IMG/VR virus record: IMGVR_UViG_3300046170_000038
Span: 1 to 55,347 of that record
DNA from: a virus
DNA: 55,347 bases
Strand: one strand, 5' to 3'
Positions 43,139 through 53,072 of this stretch are shown in pieces (positions within the stretch are counted from its first letter, which is position 1; each line of letters starts with the position of its first letter). The position numbers and the translations under genes were made by a program. The notes under the pieces were generated by a model. It ran no database searches. It was not told the DNA's origin and saw nothing but the letters and a program-made list of their open reading frames with translations.

Positions 43139-46100
43139 TACTTTACTATTCCTTTATTATACAGGACAGTCCAATCTTTTTGATCTGTAAATAATCCAAT
43201 GCTATAGCAAATAGCTTCACCTACATTTTTAATAAGGTATCCTAGCACTGACCTCTTTTTATATTCTTGAGGTTTAACTATATGGGCTATCTCTTTAGCT
43301 CTCGCTATTGTAAGATATTCAAAAACATTTGTCAAGAGGGTAGATGATCTCATTTTAACAACCATAGGTACAGCCCAATAGTGATAGCCACGTACTGTAA
43401 TAGGTGACAAATGTTTGGCTGTATATACTACATCCATACGATACAGTTCACGGTCTAGCTTACCCTGCTTGTACAATTCAGTACAGATAACACGTGAGCT
43501 ACTACCATCACCGCCACCACGATCTATTTCCTGTTGAGCGCTTTCTCCCGGCCCACCACCATCAAACATATCTACAATGCTAGTAAATCCACCTGTATTT
43601 CCCGGTGGGTCTGCAGGTTTACTAGGTGTGCCTCCACTACCATCACTAGTATTATAACGTACACCGTCTTTAGTTACCTGTTTAGCTGTAGCTGTAGCAG
43701 GTGTACCACCTTTGTCTTGTTGTGTAATTCCCGGCCCTTCATACTTGTCACCATTTAGTTTAGTCTTTTTACCAAATGTACTCTTAACAAACTTAGTACC
43801 TTCAGCATCACTAAACACTGTCATAGCAGCACGTTGACCTGTAGCATTAGGATCAAGGTCACGAACTTTAGTAACCTTACCATCAGCTTTTTGTAAAACA
43901 CCAGCTTCATTACCATCACTACCAGATATCTTACCAATAGCATAGCCGCCTGTAGTACTACCTACGTAGCCAGCTTTAATTGAGTCTTGTGTTTGTTTAG
44001 AGTTTGCAATGTATGCTGGTATCTTAGAGGTTGCTGTAGCAATTTCTTTATTACGTGTTTGTATTCTAGTCCTTTGTGCTGCAGCTTCTCTGGCTCTAGT
44101 TTGTGCTGCAGTTTGTTGTTGTGCAGCTACATCTAAAGAAGCATCTTTAAAACCCGGCTCAAGTTCATCTCCAAAAATAGAATACCTTTTATCTTGTTCT
44201 GCAATAAATGGAGTTCCCCCAATATAAGAAGTATCACCAAATGCTTGTTTTGTTTGAATAGGTCCAAACATATCAGGCGATGCTTGAAGTGCTGCAGCTT
44301 CCCTTTGTGCTTGAGCATTAAGATTTTGTGCAGTGTATTGAAAAGCATCTGGGCTTGGATAACTTGGAACAAATCTATCAGAAGCAGGGCCATATGTTTC
44401 TTCTGCACTGACTGTAGTAGGTTTAACAACAGGAGATAAAGGAGAACCCATGCCTTCTGTTTCACGTGGGTCTTGCATTTGCACACCAACTTCATCATAG
44501 CTACTTTCTACAGATGTTTGTGGTTGTTTTTGTAAAACTCTATTTGCTTGACCTGCTTCGGCGGGAGCAACTACATAATTAACTGGGGGCATGTTTTGCA
44601 TTGCAGCATACATATCACTTTCGTAACCTGCACGTTGGGAAGGTCCATAGTTTTGTTGAGTTGTTTCTAATGAAGTATAGTCAGGTTTATCTTCTCTTAT
44701 TAAATTAGGTTTAGTTGGCGTGTATCTTTTTTTAAATTCTTGATCCCTTTGAAATTTTGCTAAGTTTTGTTCTGCTTCTGTAGGTTGTGGAGGTTGTACA
44801 TTTATACCCGCTTCATCATACCCTATTAAATTTTTATTAAATTCAGGGGCGTCAAAGTCAGGTCCAGTGCGTTCAGGACGTACATTAGGTTTTAATGCTT
44901 CTTGACTAGTAAGGTAGTCACCTGTACCAATCATTGAATTAATAGAAGATGGCCCCGTTTCAGATGCAGAACGTATTGGAGATAAAGCAGTTTGAGGTGG
45001 TCCTGCCCTAAGAGGTGACGTTAAAGGAACTGGTTTTTTTGAAGTAAGAGATTTATCTTTTGTAGAAGTAGGTGTTTGTATATTACCTGCTGCTACTCTA
45101 GCTCCCATACCGGGAAATGCAGTAGGTTGTCTAGGGTCTTGATTAGTAAATGTACCAATAGCTGTACCTTGTGGTCCTGTTTGAGTAACAGGTGCAGTAA
45201 CACTAACATCAGGCCGTAATATAGGTTTAAGACTTGTTGTAGGTGCAGCAGCAGTAGCAGGTTTAGTACCACTTACCTCTGTCACTGCAGCATTCTGTGC
45301 AACCTTTGCAGCATCCTCTTGATTAATGCCAAGTGCATTAGCAACAGGAGTAACAAGACCTGTAACAAAATTTGTTATGTTAGCAAACAGTCCTTCTTTT
45401 TTCTTAGGGTCTGTTTCACCACCATATTCTTTATAAAGTGCTAGTGCATTAGTTTTAGCTGGGCCATTAGGCATATTATCTATGCGGCTTTTCATATTAG
45501 CCATTTGATTATTTTTATTGTTACGCATTAAAGCACCAACTAATAAACCAACAGGGCCACCTACCATAGTAGCAATAGCTAAACCTGCAGCATTACCTGC
45601 TTTAGCACCAAAGCCATTTTGTTCTGCCATATAACTAAAAAACTCATCGTCATTCATATTTCTATAGTCAGGTGCTGGTTGATCTGGCTGTGGCTCTGGG
45701 CCTTCATTATCACCAGTAGTAGGTCTATAGCTACGTCTATTAACAGTCTGAATAGCTGCCTGTGTAGTTGTAGGTGCTGTGTTAGCAGGTGGTGTGTACA
45801 GTGTATACCCTGCAGGTATTTCAGTAGTAGCTACTCCATTTACAGATGTAATAATAATAGAGTTACCATTAGCGTCACGATATTCCTGCATAGTTACTAC
45901 AGGTGTCTTCATAAAGTCATCATACACAATAGGTGTCTGCGTACCAGTAGATGTACCACCACCCATCGTAGGTACAGGTGCTGTTTGTAATGTCTGCATT
46001 TGTGGTACAAATCCACCCTCTGCAAATTCCATAGGCTCACCTTCACCACCTACAACAATAAGATCAGCCATACCAAATGGTAAGTCATCAGGCATAGTAG

Positions 46101-46380
46101 CCTCTTCACTATTGCCCATCTGTCCCATGCGTTCCATTTGTTTAAGGCCCATCTTAGCCTCTTGTCGTAATGCCATCATTTTATCTAGGCCATGATATCG
46201 TACTACATCTGCAGGAAAAATAAACTCACCTTCACTTACATTAGCTGGTATGTCATCCCGTACACCTTCTTTAGTGCCACCGATAGGTACACGATTGCCT
46301 GATGCTTCATCAATCTCGCCACCTTCGTCTTTTAATCCACCTAGTGCAAATGCTTGCATCTGTTTATCCATTAGACCCAT
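43138..46380 (-). CDS. Large virion-associated protein, 1080 aa
   Basis: N-terminus (MGLMDKQMQAFALGGLKDEG, then VSEGEFIFPADVVRYHGLDK) is a known module of marine phage virion proteins. The middle (about 130-920) is a long Pro/Gln/Thr-rich linker with a hydrophobic AAGLAIATMVGGPVGLLVGAL segment. The C-terminal domain (RVICTELYKQGKLDRELYRM, ITVRGYHYWAVPMVVKMR) recurs in alphaproteobacterial phages. It lies between portal and scaffold, so an internal head or connector-associated role is plausible. Confidence 0.65.
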   Translation of the reverse strand: MGLMDKQMQAFALGGLKDEGGEIDEASGNRVPIGGTKEGVRDDIPANVSEGEFIFPADVVRYHGLDKMMALRQEAKMGLKQMERMGQMGNSEEATMPDDLPFGMADLIVVGGEGEPMEFAEGGFVPQMQTLQTAPVPTMGGGTSTGTQTPIVYDDFMKTPVVTMQEYRDANGNSIIITSVNGVATTEIPAGYTLYTPPANTAPTTTQAAIQTVNRRSYRPTTGDNEGPEPQPDQPAPDYRNMNDDEFFSYMAEQNGFGAKAGNAAGLAIATMVGGPVGLLVGALMRNNKNNQMANMKSRIDNMPNGPAKTNALALYKEYGGETDPKKKEGLFANITNFVTGLVTPVANALGINQEDAAKVAQNAAVTEVSGTKPATAAAPTTSLKPILRPDVSVTAPVTQTGPQGTAIGTFTNQDPRQPTAFPGMGARVAAGNIQTPTSTKDKSLTSKKPVPLTSPLRAGPPQTALSPIRSASETGPSSINSMIGTGDYLTSQEALKPNVRPERTGPDFDAPEFNKNLIGYDEAGINVQPPQPTEAEQNLAKFQRDQEFKKRYTPTKPNLIREDKPDYTSLETTQQNYGPSQRAGYESDMYAAMQNMPPVNYVVAPAEAGQANRVLQKQPQTSVESSYDEVGVQMQDPRETEGMGSPLSPVVKPTTVSAEETYGPASDRFVPSYPSPDAFQYTAQNLNAQAQREAAALQASPDMFGPIQTKQAFGDTSYIGGTPFIAEQDKRYSIFGDELEPGFKDASLDVAAQQQTAAQTRAREAAAQRTRIQTRNKEIATATSKIPAYIANSKQTQDSIKAGYVGSTTGGYAIGKISGSDGNEAGVLQKADGKVTKVRDLDPNATGQRAAMTVFSDAEGTKFVKSTFGKKTKLNGDKYEGPGITQQDKGGTPATATAKQVTKDGVRYNTSDGSGGTPSKPADPPGNTGGFTSIVDMFDGGGPGESAQQEIDRGGGDGSSSRVICTELYKQGKLDRELYRMDVVYTAKHLSPITVRGYHYWAVPMVVKMRSSTLLTNVFEYLTIARAKEIAHIVKPQEYKKRSVLGYLIKNVGEAICYSIGLFTDQKDWTVLYNKGIVK

Positions 46381-46585
46381 TCTGTAGTACCTCTTCTCTA
46401 AGTAAAAGTAATCTGCGTAATGTATGTATTGCGCCTTGCGCTCTATAAACTATAACACTTTCGTCTGTTTGCTCCATAGTGCGATGCTGTTGTTTAATTA
46501 AGTCCTCAACATAATTATTGAATTGGTCCCATTCCTGCTGGTTGACCACCAGCGGCTTGAGGTTGTTGAGTAGGTTGCTGTTCAT
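46364..46585 (-). CDS. Small helical protein after portal, 73 aa
   Basis: Start uncertain: ATG 46585 (MNSNLLNNLKPLVVNQQEWD) overlaps the portal end by 71 bases; another start at 46624 is possible. A helical bundle (WDQFNNYVEDLIKQQHRTME, IHTLRRLLLLREEVLQNG) common after portal genes in such phages. Needed to fill the space 46381-46514. Confidence 0.6.
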   Translation of the reverse strand: MNSNLLNNLKPLVVNQQEWDQFNNYVEDLIKQQHRTMEQTDESVIVYRAQGAIHTLRRLLLLREEVLQNGSNG

Positions 46586-48645
46586 TTCCTGTAAATCCTT
46601 GTTGTCCCGGCGCAGGTACTCCACCTGTACCTATAGTTGCACCACCAACGCCAGATGCGTCTACTGGTGGTTGTCCACCTTGGGGTGGTTGTGGCTGTTC
46701 CTGTTGAAAGCCCTTCATCATTTCTGCTTGCAGTGCAGCTTCATTCATATTGTTTGTTACTTTGTCTGGGTCAAGATCAAGAGACTTTGCAATCTCCCGA
46801 ATAATATAATCAAACTTAGTAAAGGGTGCTAGTGACGGTGCGGCTGCAATCTGCATAAACTGTGTAAGACGTTGACTACGTACCTCATTAGCCATAAGAC
46901 TTTCAGTACCACGTGCCTTTACTTCCAAGTCACCCTTAATGTCAGGGTCAAAGTCAAACTGCATGTTAAACCTAAACAAACCCTCACCTAGTGGACGTAG
47001 TAAGTAGTCATCAATGTTTTTAACTACAGACTTAATACTTCCCTGTGCTGCGCCCATAAGCATACTAATGCCTGATGCAGTTCTACCTACACCTGATACA
47101 CCTGTCTGTCCATGAGCAAAGCTAGGAAAGCCAGTACTTTCATCTGCAAGTACACGTGCCTTATCAAACAGTTGCAGATTTTCTCCTGATACATTAGGAA
47201 ACTTAGTACCAAAAATAGCCTGTCCCGGTGCGCCACCTTGACGCCTAAAGACCTTGCCGGGATACAATGACAAGTCTTGACCGGGAACTAGGTTTGTTTC
47301 ATCAATCTCTATAAGTAAGTTACCCGACAGTACGGCATTATCTACAGCCATACGCATAAAACCATTCATCAATGTTTGAGTATCGTCCATGTTTTCAGCG
47401 ATACCTACACCAAAGAAGCTATAGGGATTGAGTTCATACGGGGCAGCATGATACGGTATACGGGCAGGTTTAAATGGATTAATTACCATACGTAGTAGTT
47501 TACCATTACACACCCAAACATTAGCCTGTAGTTCATCTACATCACTAAGCTCAGAGGGAATGTCTACGCCCTGTTCTTCTAAAAAATCTACATCAACCAT
47601 GCCCCAGTACTCTAGTACCTCATAGCGTTCTACGCCATGTTCAGGTGCATAGTCAGATAGATCATCTTCCCAAAATTCTTTATTATAATTCTCGCCAAGT
47701 TGTATTGCTTCATCAATTACATTGTCTCTAAAGAAAGGACGTTTCTTAAGTTGACGTAACTGTGTACGTGACATTTTATGACGTTCAATTACATACTGTG
47801 CTTCATCCATATTGTTTGCATCTGGATCAGGATAAAAGTTCCACACAGATACATGAGATACCTGTGGTACTGTTTTAATAGTGGGGCTATACTCACCCTC
47901 TTCATTCCAATGAGGGTACTCTTTGTCAACAGCAAATGGACCCTTCATAACACCAGTGCCAAACAATGCCATTTCAAATGCAGTATTACGTAAATGTTTA
48001 CTTGCATTAGATTCTTCTAGCTGATCCTGTATTTTCTTTTGCATTTTCTTTGCAGCTACCATAGCTGGACTAAATGTAATAGCGGTAGGTGTCATGCCTG
48101 TGCCATTTTTTAAACCATCTACGCCACGTAGTTTATCTGTAAAGGAGCCAAGCATTTCGCCTAGTGTTTTACTTGTAGCACCTTTAGCTAGTTCTTTACC
48201 GTCACCTTTAAATCCATACGGAGTTACAGGATCGTTTTCTTCTGACTCTTTAATTTGCTCTGGTTCTTTAGGATCAAAGTTTACATCTGACACTACGCCC
48301 TCTGGTAATTCAGTAGGGTCTACTGTAAGAGGAAACTTATTATTAGCAAACATAATAGACTCAAGCTGCTGATATGCAGCTAGTGTTTTAGTTTTAGTAA
48401 CCTTAATAAAAACTCTTGACTTTTCAGCTTCAGTAAATTGTACATCAGGGACCGTATATACCACGATAGTTTCTGTATGCAGCTAACCAGCGTTGTTCAT
48501 CTTGATTACGATAATCTTCTGCACGTTTAAATCGTCCCTCAATATAAGGAATAATGTTATTGGTTTGATAATCGTCTATAGAAGACTGTTCACTATCTTC
48601 TAGTACTATTGATTCGTCTTCAATGAATGTATTATCTTCGTCCAT
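46515..48645 (-). CDS. Portal (head-tail connector) protein, frameshifted, 709 aa
   Basis: The main open frame starts only at 48464, but its true N-terminus is the small frame from ATG 48645 (MDEDNTFIEDESIVLEDSEQ). One extra C in the run at 48448-48450 separates them; removing it yields ...AAYRNYRGIYGPDVQFTEAE... and exactly 710 codons. Portal features include the WNFYPDPDANNMDEAQYVIE region, YELNPYSFFGVGIAENMDDT and a Gln/Gly/Pro-rich C-terminus. The protein forms the dodecameric ring through which DNA is packaged. Confidence 0.85.
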
Positions 48646-48655
48646 TTATATTTCC

Positions 48656-50516
48656 TTAATATCCAAAAGTTGAGTCTGCCATTGGCATACTGTTCTGAGG
48701 TGTACCCCTACTGTCATAATCAAATATACTAAAGCGTGGCCTAGACATTATACCATAACGTAGTGCGTCATACAAGTGATCTTCCGAGTGGGTATCTACA
48801 TCTTCTGGATTCTTTTTATCCAGTGGTATAGCAGGTAATTGTGAAATAGTTTCAGTACAGGTATTAAAGAATACCATACGTGCTTCCTCTGTAAACTCAT
48901 CTACCTGTAAACGCCTGTGTATTTCGTTCTTACCAGCTACACGTGAACCTTTACTTCTATCTGAAGGACGCCAGCGACAGCCTCTCATAATCATTTGTTC
49001 TGCTAGGCTAGGGCCAGTGTCACCACGTTTATGCCACAGTGACGAGTCAAGTACGCCATACCGTATATTACCATCACCAGCCTCTGCCTCAAGTACCATG
49101 TCTGCTAAGTCTACCGCAAGAACTTTAGATACATACAACTCTCTGTACACTACCAACTGCTCATCAGGACTAACCGCAAACCATAAGACTCCTGTGTAAC
49201 TTCCGTAACCGTAATCGCAAGCTCTAAACTTAACCCAGTTATTAGGAATTTCAAAAGGCTCAATGACATGATCGTGTCTATTAAACTCAGTGAAGGCTGC
49301 ACCTTCTTTAATGTCCCAATCACCGTCTAGTAATTGCCTACGTTGTTGCTCTGGTAGTGACAAAAGCATTGCTTCATAGTCACCCTGTTGCGACAAGTAC
49401 GGATTGTCTTTTAGTCTTGCAGGAATAAACCTGCGTTTAAATAATGGTCTACCTGCTTTGGCATGTCCTGCAGGATACTTTAATGGCTCACCTGTTTCAA
49501 TGTCTGTAGCTATAAATGACTTACCTGCAGGTGAGGGGTCTATAAACATTTTCTTAACCCAGTGATGGCCTCTGCCGCCGGGGTTTGTAGTTGCTCTCAT
49601 ACAAAGAGGTAACTCAGGGTCTGCTGATCTTAAACGTGACCTCATATAATTCCAAGCAAAAGGTGTAGCCCATTGGGTAAGTTCATCAAAACCGATCCAG
49701 CTAAAGGCCAATCCTTGATACTTAGTAACATCCTGATCCTTATCTAAATAACTCATCCACAGAGTAGCCCCTGATGGTGCAGTCCATTGCATCTTACGTT
49801 CTGACCACTTAATACCGGGCCAAATCTTAGGGTACATTTCCTGCGATTTACTAATAAGTTCTCTTAGTTCTTCTGTTGTGTGGCGTAGTAGTAGGCCGCT
49901 AAAGCTGGAATTACCCATGTACCTAAGAGGATCAGCAAGCATAGCGTAAGACTTACCCCCACCAGCACTGCCTCCGTACAGGACTTCTCTTTCACCTGCG
50001 GCAAGAAAGTTAGTCTGCGGTCCCTCATTCGGCTTAAAGATAACATTGTGGGTTTCCTCAACCTCCTTGATATAGTCATGTTCAATTATGTTAGGCTGGG
50101 GTAGCTCTTTCTTCGTTGTCTTTTTTGCTGTCAAGCCTTTTTTCTTCAATGGCTTCCGCTTTGGCGATTGCCGTTTTCGCATATTCAGCCCATCTGCGTA
50201 GGCTTGTAGCTTGTTGTTTTCTGCTTCGCTCATTCTTTACCCGTTTCATTAACCCTACATGGGAGATACTTCTACCTGTGTGTGCGCTTAACCAATTAGC
50301 AACTTCTCTATACGAGTATTGCTTTAAATACTTTTTAGCAAGTACTAACTTATTAAGTTCATCGGGTATAGGTTTTAGTATCCTATCATCTTCAGGATCA
50401 ACTATATACCCAAAAGGTATTGTACGTGAAATTCGGGGAATGTCAACCCATTCATTATCAACTTTTACATCAGTGGGCTGTGGTAATTTCCATTTGCCTA
50501 GTGGCCTAGTCATCAT
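48656..50516 (-). CDS. terL: Terminase large subunit with N-terminal HTH-like region, probably frameshifted
   Basis: The ATPase/nuclease frame opens at 50233: Walker A GGSAGGGKSYAML, Walker B FSWIGFDELTQW, nuclease acidic residues at DYGYGS, VLDSSLWHKRGD and DHLYDALRYG. The separate frame 50091-50516 (MMTRPLGKWKLPQPTDVKV ... WLSAHTGRSISHVGLMKRVK) looks like the N-terminus of marine phage TerL proteins. One extra A in the run of six at 50121-50126 would join them into 620 codons. If two genes are real, TerL starts at 50233 with a weak ribosome site. TerL pumps DNA into the head and cuts it. Confidence 0.78.
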
Positions 50517-50880
50517 CTTCTTCTATGTTTTTAGCTGGCATTAACATAACGCCACCCTTTGCCTCTACTTGCATCTTTTCTGTTTTAACCAATCCAGTGC
50601 GATCCAGTAGTTCCTTTGCAGAAGCAACTTTATCTTTAATGCCCAGTTCCGTGGGGTCATATAAACCACCAACAATAGCCATTGCAGCCTTTGGAGCATT
50701 CCTTGCCATATACATTTGAGTTGCTTCAAGTACTTCTTCCTTTATGCCTCTAATTAAATCACTAGTGCTGTAGGTATCTGAATACCCCGCTAGTTTCTTA
50801 GCAAGTACTACATCACCACCTGCACCGTCAAACAGTACATTAAGAAATGCTTGTTGTTTTTCTGTAAGTGTACGTGCCAT
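50506..50880 (-). CDS. terS: Terminase small subunit
   Basis: 124 aa: MARTLTEKQQAFLNVLFDGA, then GGDVVLAKKLAGYSDTYSTS, a helix-turn-helix typical of TerS, followed by RNAPKAAMAIVGGLYDPTEL and KVASAKELLDRTGLVKTEK. It recognises phage DNA and regulates TerL. It overlaps the N-terminal TerL frame by 11 bases. Confidence 0.85.
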   Translation of the reverse strand: MARTLTEKQQAFLNVLFDGAGGDVVLAKKLAGYSDTYSTSDLIRGIKEEVLEATQMYMARNAPKAAMAIVGGLYDPTELGIKDKVASAKELLDRTGLVKTEKMQVEAKGGVMLMPAKNIEEDDD

Positions 50881-51071
50881 TATTTTAGTTCCTTATATTT
50901 TGGTAAGCAATAAGCTATAGCTCTATCTTCTGGTGCTATGCCGTGTGTACTATATCGTTTAATTATTTGATTTGCATAATAGTTGCAGTGTTCAATCGTA
51001 TTAAATACCATTGTGTCCTCTATACGTTCTCTGTCTATGCCAAGATAAACTATTAGTACAAAGGTATACAC
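50880..51071 (-). CDS. Small hypothetical protein, 63 aa
   Basis: Hydrophobic N-terminus (MYTFVLIVYLGI), then a charged body with two cysteines (EHCNYYANQ, AYCLPKYK). May be an exported or anchored peptide. It lies between endolysin and terminase. Confidence 0.6.
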   Translation of the reverse strand: MYTFVLIVYLGIDRERIEDTMVFNTIEHCNYYANQIIKRYSTHGIAPEDRAIAYCLPKYKELK

Positions 51072-51073
51072 CT

Positions 51074-51526
51074 TTACATCATTTCAAAATGTGGTGCATC
51101 AATAAATGGTCTACGGCCTTGTGATCTACGCAGGTCTACATAGCTATTCATAGCGTCCTCCATAGAACCGTCCCACTCAGCAATGTTACCTACACTCCAA
51201 GCTGCGCCCCACTTAATAGGTACACCATGAATACGTGCAGCGTCAGCCATAGCATCAGCTAAGTCATCATACATATTTAAAGCCCATGTAATGTTTGGGC
51301 CAACATAGGCTACCAAATCAACTGCACGGCCCTCTAGGTGTTTACTTTTCATGGTTTGTGATGCGCCCTTAGCTACCAAGGCTTCCTGCTCGGCTACTGT
51401 ACGCATACCGCATGTCACACCAAAGTCTACCTTAGTCATGTCAATAGCTGCATTAACTACAGTTACTAAATCTGGATTGACACCTTTAAGCCGACCAATA
51501 CTACGTGACGATAATTTAAATCCCAT
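51074..51526 (-). CDS. Endolysin: M15-family peptidase
   Basis: 150 aa. The zinc-peptidase pattern of the D-Ala-D-Ala carboxypeptidase/VanY (M15) family: SKHLEGRAVDLVAYVG with His63 and Asp70, and the C-terminal DAPHFEMM with His146. It cleaves peptide cross-bridges of peptidoglycan at lysis. No signal peptide, so it needs a holin; holin candidates lie directly upstream. Confidence 0.88.
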   Translation of the reverse strand: MGFKLSSRSIGRLKGVNPDLVTVVNAAIDMTKVDFGVTCGMRTVAEQEALVAKGASQTMKSKHLEGRAVDLVAYVGPNITWALNMYDDLADAMADAARIHGVPIKWGAAWSVGNIAEWDGSMEDAMNSYVDLRRSQGRRPFIDAPHFEMM

Positions 51527-51623
51527 TTTGTTTCTCCGCTATGAGCTTTGCTTGCTCCCGTATTAACTCTTGTTGTTTTTCTAATACAATAAACTGCCTG
51601 TCAACTTCACTTAACTGTGGCAT
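51516..51623 (-). CDS. Small coiled-coil protein, 35 aa
   Basis: A frame from ATG 51623 (MPQLSEVDRQFIVLEKQQEL) ends inside the start of the endolysin gene. Almost entirely coiled coil. It sits where podoviruses often place Rz-like or antiholin genes but has no membrane span. Expression is uncertain. Confidence 0.4.
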   Translation of the reverse strand: MPQLSEVDRQFIVLEKQQELIREQAKLIAEKQNGI

Positions 51624-51633
51624 TTTTATCACA

Positions 51634-51987
51634 TTATCTTTTGCCAAAGAACTTACTCACTGAACGCATTCCTATACTGGCACTTACAATACCACCTAAT
51701 GCAATCTGATACCACTGAGGCATAGCTTCTAAAGAAGTAAAACCTTGCGCTACTATTTGATTACCCCAATCGCCACAAAAGGCTAGGATCAGTGGGATTG
51801 AGAATAGTAAAGTAATCCACTCATCTTTCCATGAGTTTTCTGTAGCCTTTATAGCTTCAATGTCCCAATCAATCTCACCTGTAAGCTGTTTCTTTTTTAT
51901 CTCAGCCTCAGTTAATTTGATCTGTGTCTTACCATCTATGATACTGGTAGCTAATCCTGTGAGGCTACCTATAAGTTGACCAATCAT
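51634..51987 (-). CDS. Putative holin, 117 aa
   Basis: N-terminal charged helix (KTQIKLTEAEIKKKQLTGEI) followed by two hydrophobic segments: WKDEWITLLFSIPLILAFCG and WYQIALGGIVSASIGMRSVS. Two-span holins of this kind precede endolysins in many marine phages. The ATG overlaps the stop of the gene before it. Confidence 0.72.
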   Translation of the reverse strand: MIGQLIGSLTGLATSIIDGKTQIKLTEAEIKKKQLTGEIDWDIEAIKATENSWKDEWITLLFSIPLILAFCGDWGNQIVAQGFTSLEAMPQWYQIALGGIVSASIGMRSVSKFFGKR

Positions 51988-52274
51988 TTAAACAATCCTG
52001 TTTTACGATAATCTATTAAACCACCTTTATTAAGTGCTATAGAAGAAAAATGTTTTAAAAATTCTGCCTTTGTTGGATTATTATTTTTAAGATACCTCAT
52101 AATAGTTTTTGAAGTTTCTTTTCCCAATGTCGGTTCTGGGGCAGATTTATTTTCCTTTAAAAGTTTTTCTACTTGATCTAAACGTATTCTTTTTCCATCT
52201 TTAAAATCTATAACAGTTTGTTCTTTACCGTCATATTCAGCACTATTTATTTCATATGATTTTTTATTGCCCAT
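51984..52274 (-). CDS. Hypothetical protein, 96 aa
   Basis: Start chosen at ATG 52274 (MGNKKSYEINSAEYDGKEQT); 52301 is an alternative. A basic, helical protein with FKDGKRIRLDQVEKLLKENK and a Lys-rich C-terminus. It lies inside the lysis gene cluster. No family recognised. Confidence 0.6.
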   Translation of the reverse strand: MGNKKSYEINSAEYDGKEQTVIDFKDGKRIRLDQVEKLLKENKSAPEPTLGKETSKTIMRYLKNNNPTKAEFLKHFSSIALNKGGLIDYRKTGLFK

Positions 52275-52276
52275 AA

Positions 52277-52483
52277 TTAATGTTTCTCGTTTCCTAGCCA
52301 TACCGCAAAACAACCTGTGAGTGCGCCCATACAAATAGATACTAATCCTGATTGTTGTACTGATGGGTCAGGCAATGTCATAAACCAATGTACCGTTTGG
52401 TATGTTAGTACAGTGACAGCAAGCATCATAATACGTGGCATGATTTGCCATTTAAGTATACGTTCCATAACAATCTCTGGCAT
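52277..52483 (-). CDS. Small two-span membrane protein, 68 aa
   Basis: Two hydrophobic segments separated by a polar turn: RIMMLAVTVLTYQTVHWFMT and SICMGALTGCFAVWL. Holin-like topology; together with the 117-aa protein at 51634 it could form a two-component lysis pore. The assignment is by shape only. Confidence 0.6.
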   Translation of the reverse strand: MPEIVMERILKWQIMPRIMMLAVTVLTYQTVHWFMTLPDPSVQQSGLVSICMGALTGCFAVWLGNEKH

Positions 52484-52484
52484 A

Positions 52485-52748
52485 TTATTTCCCCCTATAT
52501 GCTTTTACTTTTTTTGCAACTTTCTTAGGTTGAGCCACAAACTGCTTACCCGCAGCCTTGCCTCTTCGTTTGGCACGTGTTGTAGCAGCATACTCAGAAT
52601 CACTAAGAGATTTAATAGCTTTAGCAGGAAGGTATCTTTCGCCAGTAGCCTTAGACCCCTGTGTAGAGGGCTTGCCACTCTTAGTTCTCCAATCCTGCTT
52701 AGTCCACCTGTCAAGGCTCTGTTGACTTTGAGCTTTACTTTTTGGCAT
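52485..52748 (-). CDS. DUF5872-like basic protein, 87 aa
   Basis: Start ATG 52748 (MPKSKAQSQQSLDRWTKQDW) lies inside the end of the upstream gene. The KSGKPSTQGSKATGERYLPA and SDSEYAATTRAKRRGKAAGK segments match a conserved basic protein of marine phages, which I recall as DUF5872. Probably binds nucleic acid inside the virion. Confidence 0.7.
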   Translation of the reverse strand: MPKSKAQSQQSLDRWTKQDWRTKSGKPSTQGSKATGERYLPAKAIKSLSDSEYAATTRAKRRGKAAGKQFVAQPKKVAKKVKAYRGK

Positions 52749-52890
52749 CTGTATGTTTTTTCTGCACAGGAAAATTAGCGGTAAGACTTGCTCCTTTATG
52801 GGATACAAACTTACCACTATGTTTCATTAGTTTAAATTTACCGTCTTTTTGCTTCATCCAATGATAGCCTTTGGGTGCATCTACCTTCAT
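52735..52890 (-). CDS. Small conserved basic protein, 51 aa
   Basis: Starts at ATG 52890 in a TAATG overlap (MKVDAPKGYHWMKQKDGKFK, LMKHSGKFVSHKGASLTANF). A short basic protein of a type seen repeatedly beside DUF5872-like genes in marine phages. Below 60 codons, so easily missed. Confidence 0.65.
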   Translation of the reverse strand: MKVDAPKGYHWMKQKDGKFKLMKHSGKFVSHKGASLTANFPVQKKHTDAKK

Positions 52891-53072
52891 TACTTGTATC
52901 CTCCCCCAGCTTTCTTGTAACGAGAGGCAACAAGCTGTGCTTTACGGGCCGACCACTGGCCGGGGCTTCCACCTTTGCTGCCAGCTTTAACGGAATTAAA
53001 AATACGCTTACGCATACTAGGCTTAGTATAATTACCTGCCGCATTAACGGTAGACTTTTTGCCTGATTTCAC
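52890..53072 (-). CDS. Small basic protein with GGxPGQWSARKAQLVA motif, 60 aa
   Basis: Start GTG 53072 (VKSGKKSTVNAAGNYTKPSM). The KAGSKGGSPGQWSARKAQLV segment is a motif shared by small proteins of many marine phages. Strongly basic, likely virion- or DNA-associated. It overlaps the end of the DUF1127 gene by 29 bases. Confidence 0.65.
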   Translation of the reverse strand: MKSGKKSTVNAAGNYTKPSMRKRIFNSVKAGSKGGSPGQWSARKAQLVASRYKKAGGGYK

